Assembly (NCBI GenBank): GCA_934098445.1
Contig: CAKOOW010000019.1
Coordinates: 1 to 21,523 of the forward strand
DNA from: an uncultured Bacilli bacterium
Lineage (GTDB): Bacteria; Bacillota_I; Bacilli_A; RF39; UBA660
DNA: 21,523 nucleotides
Direction of reading: 5' to 3'
Position 1 is the first letter of the stretch. The number at the start of each line of letters is the position of its first letter. Below the pieces are notes generated by a model that had not been told where the DNA came from, did no database searches, and saw nothing but the letters and a program-made list of their open reading frames with translations. Made by a program: the position numbers and the translations under genes. Shown one piece after another: positions 1 through 7,095 of this stretch.

Positions 1-393
1 TTTGGATGTTATTGTTATCCCAACAATATCAGAAGAAATATCATCGTTCTTACGAATATAATAGTTATTATTAGCTTCATGAGCTAGAAGTTTACAGTCT
101 AATGAAGAAGTAATTTTAAATACTTTTCTAATGATAGCTCTTGGTATTTTCCCAGCTTTAATGGTCTCATTATTATCCATTCTTTTAACCAAAGAACCAT
201 TACAAGTAATTAAAAGAGGATAAGTACCAAGATGACGTGCTACTTTACGGGCATGTAAAAAGTTACGACCTGTACTTAAGATGACTTTAACTCCTAAGCT
301 TTTTAATTCTTTAAGACTAGTAATAATCTTAGGATTAATCTTTTTACTTATTCTTATAGTTCCATCAATATCAATGAAAAGTACTTTTAGCAA
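1..393 (-). CDS. Cof-type HAD-superfamily hydrolase, partial (3' end beyond window)
   Basis: The open frame runs off the left edge; 131 residues are visible. It begins LKVLFIDIDGT, the HAD motif I (DxDGT) with the nucleophile and acid/base aspartates. STGRN (about residues 41-45) is motif II and LITCNGS (about 63-69) is the cap-side motif typical of Cof/YidA-type phosphatases. The family dephosphorylates sugar phosphates, flavin or PLP precursors in the cytoplasm; the substrate cannot be told from this fragment. The start is taken as TTG at 393 because an AGGAAG Shine-Dalgarno lies 8 nt upstream and the beta-strand leading to DxD begins immediately. An in-frame GTG slightly upstream overlaps that site and is less likely. 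The motif III/IV lysine and aspartates lie outside the window. Confidence 0.85.
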   Translation of the reverse strand, partial: MLKVLFIDIDGTIRISKKINPKIITSLKELKSLGVKVILSTGRNFLHARKVARHLGTYPLLITCNGSLVKRMDNNETIKAGKIPRAIIRKVFKITSSLDCKLLAHEANNNYYIRKNDDISSDIVGITITSK

Positions 394-413
394 GATGACC
401 ACTTCCTAGTACA

Positions 414-443
414 ATTATACTAAATCTCTTCCGAGTTAGTCTA
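414..443 (-). promoter_or_regulatory. Possible sigma-A promoter for the Cof-type hydrolase
   Basis: On the minus strand TAGACT (438-443) is followed after 18 nt by a perfect TATAAT (414-419). The predicted start point is only about 14 nt before the TTG codon, at the edge of the Shine-Dalgarno, so the leader would be very short. The -35 is a 4/6 match. Confidence 0.35.
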
Positions 444-587
444 TACTTTTCAAGTGTTTTTTTCTTTTCTTAAAAGCTTTCTTTAAGAATTTAACTCCTA
501 TATAAATAAGGAAAATTTTCTTAGATGAGTATATTCTTATAGATATATAGAATAGAATATTTTAAAGAATTTAACAAGTCTTAAAAG

Positions 588-616
588 AAAAAAATCTAGA
601 GAAAAGCTCTCTAGAT
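588..616 (-). terminator. Intrinsic terminator after yqeG
   Basis: On the minus strand an 8-bp perfect stem (ATCTAGAG with CTCTAGAT, loop 7 nt, 594-616) is followed by seven T (588-594). It lies just after the yqeG-like stop and ends the thyX-tmk-yqeG run. Confidence 0.85.
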
Positions 617-629
617 AAAATATCTTTAA

Positions 630-1124
630 TTATTTAATTTTCTTTCGAACTAAAACAGTCCCAAGATTACTTCTTTTACCACCATAGATATCAGAGAAAT
701 AATCATCACCAACCATTAAAACTTCCGAAGGACTTAAAAGAAGGGACTTTAAGGCTCTTTGGAAACTCCTCTTCCAAGGTTTATAAGCTAGTCCTAGATA
801 AGAAATATCTACACTCTTAAGATATTTTTCGGTCGAAGCACAATACCCATTACTAAGAATAATAATCTTTAGTTTTCTCTTAGCCATCAAAAGCCATTCT
901 TTGTTATATGTTGGTATCTCTTCTTGATTAAATCTTAAAGTCTCATCTAAATCCAAAATAAGTCCCTTAATCCCAATACTTATTAAATCATCTAAGCAAT
1001 CAGGAGATAATTCTTCAATATCATCAATTAGTAGATCAGGAGTAATTTTCTTGGAAAGATAGTAATTAATTAAATTAAAAACATAGTCACCAAACTTATC
1101 AAATAAATCTGAGGATAAATTCAT
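630..1124 (-). CDS. yqeG: YqeG-family HAD-IIIA phosphatase
   Basis: The protein has 164 residues, close to the usual YqeG length. HAD motifs are in order: LDLDET (57-62, nucleophile D58 and acid D60), SNG (91-93, motif II), KP (115-116, motif III lysine K115), and GDD with D145 (139-145, motif IV). After motif IV comes the GG...G.VLV segment characteristic of the family. No signal peptide or membrane segment is seen. Some relatives in plants, cyanobacteria and yeast (Gep4) dephosphorylate phosphatidylglycerophosphate; whether this one does is inference. The start codon overlaps the tmk stop by 4 nt (ATGA), so it is probably translationally coupled to tmk. A terminator follows the stop. Confidence 0.82.
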   Translation of the reverse strand: MNLSSDLFDKFGDYVFNLINYYLSKKITPDLLIDDIEELSPDCLDDLISIGIKGLILDLDETLRFNQEEIPTYNKEWLLMAKRKLKIIILSNGYCASTEKYLKSVDISYLGLAYKPWKRSFQRALKSLLLSPSEVLMVGDDYFSDIYGGKRSNLGTVLVRKKIK

Positions 1125-1786
1125 TTCTTACGAACTAACCTCATTATATCTTCATGAATAGCCTCTTTAGAACGCATATTATCATTTTCAGTAACCATAA
1201 CTTGGTACCATTTAAGATAATTACTAACAAACTGAGCATTGTTATAGATTTGTCTTTGGGTTTCAATATCACGTTCATAGACATCACCCTGGATACCATC
1301 ATTATCCAATCTTGCCAAACGAAGTTTAGTCAAGGTATCAAAATCACCATTTAAGAAAACTATCAAGTCAGGTTCACCAACCTTTAAATATCCGTATTCA
1401 TGAGCTTTTATTTGAGAAATACGGTCTTTTTTGGCTTCATCATCAGGACATTTCAAAGTTTGATATATCAAACTAGAAGTTGTATAACGGTCAAGAAGTA
1501 AAGTCTTACCGGCTTCATACTCCCTTTTTAACTTAGTTTGCCACAAGATAGCACGATCAAGCGCATACATATTTTGAATTAACTCATCTGGTATCTCATC
1601 TTTAGGACCATAGTCACCTCTTAAAAAAGTTTCAATGGCACTAGCACCTGGAGTACCATAGGTAGGAAAATGGTGCGTTATACAAGATTCACCTAAATAT
1701 TTTTGAAGTAAGACCAGTTGGGTAGATTTACCTACACCATCACAAGCTCCTTCAATAACAATTAGTCTTCCTTTTTTATTATTCAT
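1121..1786 (-). CDS. tmk: Thymidylate (dTMP) kinase
   Basis: The 221-residue P-loop kinase phosphorylates dTMP to dTDP using ATP in the cytoplasm. The P-loop is EGACDGVGKST (12-22). HFP (39-41) corresponds to the FP element before the dTMP-binding region, LDR (76-78) to the conserved substrate-contacting arginine, LLLDRY (96-101) to the DRY motif, and PDLIVFL (139-145) to the strand before the lid. The P-loop is one residue longer than the normal G-x4-GK spacing because an alanine follows EG. An AAAGGAAT Shine-Dalgarno precedes the ATG. The upstream neighbour is a ThyX-like protein, the step that would make dTMP, and the downstream neighbour overlaps by 4 nt. A related deoxynucleoside kinase is the main alternative. 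Confidence 0.85.
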   Translation of the reverse strand: MNNKKGRLIVIEGACDGVGKSTQLVLLQKYLGESCITHHFPTYGTPGASAIETFLRGDYGPKDEIPDELIQNMYALDRAILWQTKLKREYEAGKTLLLDRYTTSSLIYQTLKCPDDEAKKDRISQIKAHEYGYLKVGEPDLIVFLNGDFDTLTKLRLARLDNDGIQGDVYERDIETQRQIYNNAQFVSNYLKWYQVMVTENDNMRSKEAIHEDIMRLVRKK

Positions 1787-1836
1787 ATAAATATTCCTTT
1801 CTTTAAACCCTTTATTCTTTTTAGATATTTTTAAAA

Positions 1837-3216
1837 TTATAGCTTTCTTTTAAGATTAATACTCTTACAAGGGCTAGGACAATGATAGTCTGGGAAACTA
1901 CAACGATATTTATTTAGGTATTCCTTAACCATAAGAGCTTTAGCTAGATAAAGATTTTTCTTTTCTTCATCGGTAGTAGTATTAGCAAGTTCTAAAAGAC
2001 TATTATAGATGTAAGGAATTATTTCAAATGTATACATATTAGCTATCTCATTTTGAGCCATCATACAGCATCTTTCTTTTGTAACATAGTTAAAAAGATT
2101 AGCATAAGTAGCATTCATATTGACTTTAACTTTCATTCCTAAAGGATAAGTAGCTGTAATTTTTGCTAAGTCTTTTAGGTATTCCTTGGTCAAGTCAGGA
2201 TATCCTTCTAAAAATAAAGGAACGGTATAGGTAATATTATCTTCGGGAACTTTCATTTCTAAATCGATTGTACGATGTCTTTGATTTTGAGCAAGACACG
2301 CTAAAGACTGATAGTTATTATAAGATATGTTAGATAAGGTTACTTCACTAGGATCTTCGATGGTACTCCATTTATTTCTTTTAGCAAATAAAGATAGATT
2401 GACATTCTTAGTATCTTGATAAAATAAAGAATCATCCCCTTTATAAGAAAGGTATGGTATATTTTGACCCCTTAAATTCATTTCGGTCTTTAAGGCTTCA
2501 TCAGTGGTAACCATTTCATAGATGTCATTTTTGGTAAGTAAAACTTTTTTTTCTTTTAAAGCTTGCAAGAACTCTTGCATCTCTGGAATACAAGATTTTT
2601 CAAAATCATCTAAGGGATTAGCAATAACTTTTTCCATCATATAAGCTATTTTATTAATTTGCGCAAAAGGTACTGTGTAAGTTAGACTGGTACGCGTTGC
2701 GAGTCCTAGGAAGTTACGAGCATTTTCTTGAGCTTTTTTAGTAATATTAACTTCGGCTCCATGGTCGGTTTTAGTCTGTTTACGGAACCAATCCCAATAA
2801 TCTTTAGTGATGATTTTCTTAAAGATTTCTAACCATTTATAGTAAAGAGATATCTCTAGACTAGTATTATAAGGGCTTTCTTGAACCTCGGTATAACGAA
2901 GAGATAGTTCATCAGCAGCATATTCTTTTTCATTGTTTAAAATTAAACATAATCTTCTGGAGATACCGGCTATTTCCAAACTAACACTTTCTTGTTCAGT
3001 TGGCGTTGTATGGGATAAACTAATTGTTGATAACCCCCTTCTAATAAGGTTTGCTTTGGTATTATTCGCACGGATATCCGTAGTTGTGGTCAAATTATTA
3101 TCCTTACTCTTGGCAACACATACGGCAGCACGAACTCCAGCTTCTTCTAAAGCTTTCTTTTGGTCATATAAACCATCTTTTACAAATCCATTCGGACTTA
3201 ATTGGATATTTATCAT
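1837..3216 (-). CDS. Tandem ThyX-like protein (FAD-dependent thymidylate synthase family, divergent)
   Basis: ThyX makes dTMP from dUMP with methylene-tetrahydrofolate and reduced FAD. Two ThyX-like halves can be read by eye in 459 residues. Half one (about 60-200) has HTTPTE (69-74; compare HETPFEH in ThyX), a degenerate signature ending ELSLRY (103-108; the ExSxRY end of RHRx7S), and a TYTVPFAQ stretch (179-186). Half two (about 290-405) has QRHR (312-315; the start of the signature) but no SxRY, then YPLGM (357-361) and MAQNEI (386-391; compare HAQWEI). Each half therefore keeps a different part of the active-site signature. A classic ThyX is only about 220-250 residues. Cysteines 439, 446 and 450 cluster at the C-terminus. 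It sits 50 nt upstream of tmk on the same strand. Activity is not certain. Confidence 0.72.
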   Translation of the reverse strand: MINIQLSPNGFVKDGLYDQKKALEEAGVRAAVCVAKSKDNNLTTTTDIRANNTKANLIRRGLSTISLSHTTPTEQESVSLEIAGISRRLCLILNNEKEYAADELSLRYTEVQESPYNTSLEISLYYKWLEIFKKIITKDYWDWFRKQTKTDHGAEVNITKKAQENARNFLGLATRTSLTYTVPFAQINKIAYMMEKVIANPLDDFEKSCIPEMQEFLQALKEKKVLLTKNDIYEMVTTDEALKTEMNLRGQNIPYLSYKGDDSLFYQDTKNVNLSLFAKRNKWSTIEDPSEVTLSNISYNNYQSLACLAQNQRHRTIDLEMKVPEDNITYTVPLFLEGYPDLTKEYLKDLAKITATYPLGMKVKVNMNATYANLFNYVTKERCCMMAQNEIANMYTFEIIPYIYNSLLELANTTTDEEKKNLYLAKALMVKEYLNKYRCSFPDYHCPSPCKSINLKRKL

Positions 3217-3244
3217 AAATTTTCCTACTTTCTAGTTGTTTTTT

Positions 3245-3280
3245 AAAAAGTAAGCAAATCACTCTTCTGACTTGCTTACT
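3245..3280 (-). terminator. Intrinsic terminator overlapping the end of the thioredoxin-like gene
   Basis: On the minus strand a 12-bp stem (3269-3280 with 3249-3260, one G-U pair, 8-nt loop) is followed by five T. The 5' arm encodes the last codons of the gene and the stop lies at the start of the 3' arm. It separates this gene from the thyX-like run. Confidence 0.8.
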
Positions 3281-3798
3281 GTATAAATTAAAGCTCCTGC
3301 TCCAACACAAATGGCAAAAACAACGGCTATAACAACAGCTGTTTTGGTGTTTTCAACTTTCTCAGGAGCATCAGCTTCGACGGTTAGTCCTAATTCTTCT
3401 ATTAAATTAGTACGTTCATCTTGATTATAATATTCATCAATGGCTGCTAAAACTTGGTCTTTATTAGTATCACCAAAACCACTAAAACGAGTCTTGCCAA
3501 TAATAATATAAGGAACACCATAGCCACTTTCAGATTTATCATCACCAAAATGTTCAGCGACTTTAGTTAAAGCATTACTATTAGTAGTATTATACCAAGT
3601 CTCATACTTTACTAAATTAAATTTAGCCTTTTCTTCTTTACTTAAACTTTTAGTCCAAGTGAAAAATTCTTCACAATGAGGACAAGTTTTACCGTAAAAG
3701 ATATAAATATCAGCAGCTTCCTTTTCTCCTTCAGCTAGGCAAATTACAGGAACTACTAAAAGTACTAAGGCAATTAACAAGTTACATATTCTTTTCAT
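3259..3798 (-). CDS. Membrane-anchored thioredoxin-fold protein, CPHC active site
   Basis: The 179-residue protein has an N-terminal signal peptide (hydrophobic 5-20), a thioredoxin-like domain (about 30-125), and a C-terminal membrane segment (about 153-173) with a short charged tail. The active-site motif is C39-P-H-C42, as in DsbA-type oxidases, and the cis-proline loop is GVP (94-96). This topology puts the thiol domain outside the membrane, so a role in forming or isomerising disulfides in exported proteins is inferred. Several exported proteins in the window carry cysteine pairs. The gene has its own promoter and terminator, so it is probably monocistronic. Reductase and oxidase roles cannot be separated from sequence. 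Confidence 0.8.
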   Translation of the reverse strand: MKRICNLLIALVLLVVPVICLAEGEKEAADIYIFYGKTCPHCEEFFTWTKSLSKEEKAKFNLVKYETWYNTTNSNALTKVAEHFGDDKSESGYGVPYIIIGKTRFSGFGDTNKDQVLAAIDEYYNQDERTNLIEELGLTVEADAPEKVENTKTAVVIAVVFAICVGAGALIYTVSKSEE

Positions 3799-3816
3799 CT
3801 TCTACCTCCCTAATCG

Positions 3817-3845
3817 ATTATACTATAAAAAATAAAATTAGCCAA
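3817..3845 (-). promoter_or_regulatory. Sigma-A-type promoter of the thioredoxin-like gene
   Basis: On the minus strand TTGGCT (3840-3845), a 17-nt spacer and TATAAT (3817-3822) lie about 20 nt before the ATG. The -35 is embedded in the 3' arm of the upstream ZIP-gene terminator. A GGGAGGT Shine-Dalgarno follows. Confidence 0.65.
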
Positions 3846-3862
3846 AATAAATTGACTAATTT
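3827..3862 (-). terminator. Intrinsic terminator after the ZIP transporter
   Basis: On the minus strand an 11-bp stem (AAATTAGTCAA with TTGGCTAATTT, one G-U pair, 6-nt loop) is followed by TATTTTTTA. It overlaps the next promoter. Confidence 0.72.
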
Positions 3863-3909
3863 GGATGAATTTTGTTGTTTTAAGAAATATTATTTCTACT
3901 AGTAAACTT

Positions 3910-4701
3910 TTATCCTAAAGCGACATCTAAAATCATCATAATAATAAATCCAACTAAAGTATATAAAGTGACAATATCTTGGTTAGAATTTTGCTGTGAC
4001 TCAGGAATTAACTCTTCCACAATGACATAAATCATGGCACCAGCCGCAAAAGAAAGTAAAATAGGCATAACAAATTGAACTTTAAGTACTAAAATAGCTC
4101 CGATAACAGCCGCAATTGGTTCAACCAGACCACTTAAGGCTCCAATTAGAAAAGCTTTCATTCTTGACATCCCGGCTTGTCTTAAGGGTAAGCTAACTGC
4201 ACATCCTTCCGGAAAATTTTGAAGACCAATGCCAAGTGCGAGTCCTGTGGCAGCTAGTGTGGTGGCTCCTGGTAACCCGTAAAAAACTGACCCAAAAGCA
4301 ACTCCAATAGATAACCCTTCGGGAATATTATGAATGGTTATAGAACTAACTAGAAGAAAAATCTTTTTGGAGTTATCTTTTTTCTTCTTCTTTTTCATTA
4401 ATTTTGAGAATATTTTATCAGTTGTAAAAAGAAGAAGTCCTCCTAAAAAGAAACCAAAAGACACTACCAAAGCAGCACAATTAGAAAGTGTTTTAGCACT
4501 CTCAATAGCAGGATTTAATAGTGAGAAGTAAGAAGCTGCCAACATAATTCCCGCGGATATACCTAAAATTATGTCGGAAATGTTTTTATTAACTTTTTTA
4601 AAACAAAAAACAAGAGCAGAACCTAAAGATGTAATTAAGAAAGTAAAAGTAGCGGCAAGAAACGCTTGGAGAACTACATTCATCTCTAAAAATATATTCA
4701 T
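3910..4701 (-). CDS. ZIP-family divalent metal transporter (ZupT/GufA-like)
   Basis: The 263-residue membrane protein has about eight hydrophobic segments and imports Zn2+ or other divalent metals in characterised relatives. Signature metal-site motifs are HNIPEG (124-129) in TM4 and QNFPEG (161-166) in TM5, where HNxPEG and (H/N)xPEG are expected. GLVEPIAA (191-198) and EELIPE (229-234) are also typical of bacterial ZIPs. A lysine-rich cytoplasmic loop (102-113) lies between TM3 and TM4, where ZIPs usually have a His-rich loop; here it has no histidines. The gene stands alone, with a terminator after it and a divergent tRNA upstream. Metal specificity cannot be read from sequence. Confidence 0.9.
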   Translation of the reverse strand: MNIFLEMNVVLQAFLAATFTFLITSLGSALVFCFKKVNKNISDIILGISAGIMLAASYFSLLNPAIESAKTLSNCAALVVSFGFFLGGLLLFTTDKIFSKLMKKKKKKDNSKKIFLLVSSITIHNIPEGLSIGVAFGSVFYGLPGATTLAATGLALGIGLQNFPEGCAVSLPLRQAGMSRMKAFLIGALSGLVEPIAAVIGAILVLKVQFVMPILLSFAAGAMIYVIVEELIPESQQNSNQDIVTLYTLVGFIIMMILDVALG

Positions 4702-4740
4702 ACAATCACCTATCGTATGATATGTTTTCTAAAAAAATAC

Positions 4741-4769
4741 TTGTGGGCGTTTTAATTATATGGTATAGT
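4741..4769 (+). promoter_or_regulatory. Promoter of the tRNA-Thr gene (extended -10)
   Basis: TTGTGG (4741-4746), a 17-nt spacer, then TATAGT (4764-4769) preceded by TGG, an extended -10. The mature tRNA starts 8 nt after the -10, so the 5' leader would be almost absent. Confidence 0.7.
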
Positions 4770-4777
4770 TTATTTAG

Positions 4778-4851
4778 GCCTTCTTAGTATAATGGTATTA
4801 CAAATCCATGGTAAGGATTAAAAGTAAGTTCGATTCTTACAGAAGGCACCA
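4778..4851 (+). tRNA. tRNA-Thr (anticodon GGU), CCA encoded
   Basis: A full cloverleaf can be folded by hand. The acceptor GCCTTCT pairs with AGAAGGC (7 bp). The anticodon stem AATCC/GGATT encloses loop ATGGTAA, giving anticodon GGT at 4810-4812. The T arm is GTAAG-TTCGATT-CTTAC, and the discriminator is A followed by CCA. The D arm has GG in its loop but only three good pairs (T-T mismatch at 13-22), and the variable loop is only 4 nt. It reads threonine ACC and ACU. The isotype rests on the anticodon alone. Confidence 0.88.
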
Positions 4852-4898
4852 GTTTGATATATAACTCGGTTCTTTATAAATTTGAGTGTAATAAATTT

Positions 4899-4924
4899 CT
4901 AACTAGAAATAGTTAGTTTTTTTT
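4899..4924 (+). terminator. Intrinsic terminator after tRNA-Thr
   Basis: A perfect 7-bp stem CTAACTA/TAGTTAG closes a GAAA loop and is followed by eight T. It lies 47 nt after the encoded CCA. The remaining sequence up to RNase J (4925-5027) shows only a small AT-rich hairpin. Confidence 0.88.
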
Positions 4925-5027
4925 ATTTGTAGTCTAGTTAATAATTATTAAGTACCGAGAAGAACCAATATTTTGAATAGGTTTTACTTTTCTGATTAGA
5001 TTATTCTAATTTACTTTTTAGAGTTTA

Positions 5028-5056
5028 TTGCTAAAAAAGCTTTTTTTTGCTATACT
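5028..5056 (+). promoter_or_regulatory. Promoter of RNase J (extended -10)
   Basis: TTGCTA (5028-5033), 17-nt spacer, TATACT (5051-5056) with a TGC extension. The spacer contains the self-complementary AAAAAGCTTTTT. The start codon follows 35 nt later after an AGAAGGA Shine-Dalgarno. Confidence 0.75.
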
Positions 5057-5091
5057 ATATTTACATTTACGGAACTTGAAAGAAGGATTAT

Positions 5092-6762
5092 ATGAAATTT
5101 GAAAAAGATGCTACTTATGTAGTAGCCCTAGGCGGACTAGGTGAAGTCGGCAAAAATATGTATGCTTTTATGCATAATAATGAAATATTTATAATTGATG
5201 CAGGCGTTATGTTTCCTGAATCTGATCTTTTAGGAGTTGATTATGTTATTCAAGATACAACGTTCTTAAAAGAAAATAATGATAAGATTAAGGGACTTAT
5301 TATTACGCATGGTCATGAAGATCATATTGGAGGAATATCATTTTTACTCCAAAACATAGAAATACCAGTAATATATGCTCCGAAGATTGCTGCTGATTTA
5401 ATTGAAAAAAAATTAGTAGATAGAAATATCACTTATAAGAATATGGTAATTATTAATGAAGATTACAATATTAAGACTAAGTATTTTAATATTGAATTTG
5501 TAAGTATTACCCACTCTATTCCTGATAGCTATGCAGTAGTATTACATACTCCAAATGGAGTTATCTTTGAGACAGGAGATTATAAGTTTGATTTGACTCC
5601 TATCGGGCCAATGGCTAATATTCACAAAATGGCTAAATTAGGAAGTGAAGGAGTAAAACTTTTAATGGCCGATTCAACCAACTCCTTAAGTGAGGGTTTC
5701 TCTAAGAGTGAATCGGTTGTTGATGAACAAATTACGGATATTATAAGTGCTCATAATGGTCGCGTTATTATTGCAACATTTGCCTCAAATATTTATCGTT
5801 TAAAACATATCATTGAATCTTGCCAAGCTAATAATAGAAAAATTATAACTTTTGGACGCTCAATGGAAAATGCAATTGAAATTGCTCTTAATAACGAACT
5901 TATCAAAGATAAATCAATATTTATTGATGCTAATCAAGCTAAGGATATGAAACATAATGAAGTATGTATTTTATGCACAGGTACTCAAGGTGAACCTCTA
6001 GCGGCTTTATCAAGAATTGCTAATGGAACTCATAAACAAATTAGTCTATTGCCTGATGATTTAGTAGTATTTTCATCAAGTGCGATTCCAGGAAACGCTT
6101 CAAGTATCAACAATGTTATCAACAAGTTGTATTTAAAAGGAGTTAAAGTATTTACTAATCAAGATTTAAGTAACGTTCATACTTCTGGACATGCTAATCA
6201 AGAAGAACAAAAATTAATGCTAAGACTTATTAAGCCAGAATATTTTATGCCAATGCATGGTGAATATCGAATGCTAAAAAAACAAGCAGAAACGGCTACT
6301 TTATGTGGCGTTAAAGCTGAAAACACATTTGTTCTTCAAAATGGTGATACTTTAGTTTTAGATAAAAATGGCGTTCATAGGGGTCCTAGTATTCAAGCTG
6401 GTGATGTTTATGTTGATGGTTCAAGAATTGGTGATATTGGTTCAGTTGTTATTAAAGATAGAAAATTAATGAGTAGAGATGGTATCTTAGTAACTATTTT
6501 AAATATAAATCCATTTACTAAAAAGTTATTAATTAAACCAAATGTCACAACCAGAGGATTTGTTCTTGTTAATGAAAATATTGAATTAATAAGTGCAATT
6601 GAAAGAAAAATTAGTGATGTTGTTAATTCATATTTACGTAATAATGACTATAATTATGTTGATTTAAGAAATACAATAATTTTAGAATTACATCCATTTA
6701 TTAACAACTTAACTGGTCGTCGCCCTACTATTATTCCTGTTATTATGGAAATCAAAAAATAA
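5092..6762 (+). CDS. rnj: Ribonuclease J
   Basis: The 556-residue metallo-beta-lactamase/beta-CASP nuclease has the normal length for RNase J. It has 5'-to-3' exonuclease and endonuclease activity in mRNA decay and rRNA maturation. Metal-binding motifs are intact: HGHEDH (73-78), H141, D163 in TGDYKFD, and H389 in MHGEYR. STNS (195-198) and SGHA (365-368) are beta-CASP-type motifs. The C-terminal part (about 450-556) matches the oligomerisation region of RNase J. AGAAGGA precedes the ATG. It has its own promoter and terminator and is the only protein gene on the plus strand. J1 and J2 cannot be told apart without a tree. Confidence 0.95.
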   Translation: MKFEKDATYVVALGGLGEVGKNMYAFMHNNEIFIIDAGVMFPESDLLGVDYVIQDTTFLKENNDKIKGLIITHGHEDHIGGISFLLQNIEIPVIYAPKIAADLIEKKLVDRNITYKNMVIINEDYNIKTKYFNIEFVSITHSIPDSYAVVLHTPNGVIFETGDYKFDLTPIGPMANIHKMAKLGSEGVKLLMADSTNSLSEGFSKSESVVDEQITDIISAHNGRVIIATFASNIYRLKHIIESCQANNRKIITFGRSMENAIEIALNNELIKDKSIFIDANQAKDMKHNEVCILCTGTQGEPLAALSRIANGTHKQISLLPDDLVVFSSSAIPGNASSINNVINKLYLKGVKVFTNQDLSNVHTSGHANQEEQKLMLRLIKPEYFMPMHGEYRMLKKQAETATLCGVKAENTFVLQNGDTLVLDKNGVHRGPSIQAGDVYVDGSRIGDIGSVVIKDRKLMSRDGILVTILNINPFTKKLLIKPNVTTRGFVLVNENIELISAIERKISDVVNSYLRNNDYNYVDLRNTIILELHPFINNLTGRRPTIIPVIMEIKK

Positions 6763-6790
6763 TCTTATTCATAATGAGTAAGATTTTTTT
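6761..6790 (+). terminator. Intrinsic terminator of RNase J
   Basis: An 11-bp stem (6761-6785, one G-U pair, 3-nt loop) begins in the stop codon and is followed by T (6784-6790). Confidence 0.85.
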
Positions 6791-6795
6791 GTGAC

Positions 6796-6876
6796 AAAAA
6801 AAAGAACCAGAAGTCATAGTTTGGGTTTATGTTTGTTTTCTGGAATTTTCTTATATTTTTTGACTTTTGGTTCTTT
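6796..6876 (-). terminator. Long inverted repeat, probable terminator of the secreted-protein transcript
   Basis: Two 16-nt arms (6801-6816 and 6861-6876) are complementary with one exception and enclose a 44-nt loop. On the minus strand the second arm runs into eight T (6796-6803), as expected of a terminator. Pairing is complete (one G-U) in plus-strand RNA but has one C-A mismatch in minus-strand RNA. If it ends the minus-strand transcript, about 220 nt after the secreted protein's stop is transcribed. Apart from this and a weak small ORF, nothing else is seen in 6791-7095. Confidence 0.55.
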
Positions 6877-6911
6877 GCATCTCAAAATAAATTTAACTAA
6901 TCAATTAATTG

Positions 6912-7043
6912 TTATAATAAATCAATATATGAGCTTAGTTCTGATATTTCACATCCTTCCGTTAATATAACAACATTGTTAGTAATGTTATTACTTTGAG
7001 ATTGATTGATTTTTTTACGAGGCACTATTTTGTCGCGTAGCAT
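6912..7043 (-). other. Weak small ORF or remnant downstream of the secreted protein
   Basis: The frame reads 43 codons from an ATG at 7043, but it is open much further back, to 7181, overlapping the end of the secreted-protein gene in the +1 frame. The 3' part uses codons like its neighbours and the C-terminus (GCEISELSSYIDLL) looks helical and amphipathic. No well-spaced Shine-Dalgarno precedes the ATG; AGAAGAG abuts it. It could be a small gene, the old C-terminus of a frameshifted protein, or chance. No family is recognised. Confidence 0.22.
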
Positions 7044-7095
7044 CTCTTCTTGGCTTTTACCCAACCATAGGTTGTGATTTTTTTGCAATGCTGCA

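Noticed and set aside
1837..3216. Idea that the ThyX-like gene encodes a phage or mobile-element protein
   Set aside because: It lies beside tmk and yqeG on the same strand with similar composition, and no integrase, repeat or attachment site is seen.
4778..4851. The tRNA as an integration attachment site
   Set aside because: No integrase gene and no second copy of the tRNA 3' end was noticed in the window.
4852..4970. T-box or other riboswitch before RNase J suggested by GGTTCTT (4868-4874) and AAGAACC (4960-4966)
   Set aside because: The terminator and the RNase J promoter lie around it, there is no T-box consensus, and the pairing is short and isolated.
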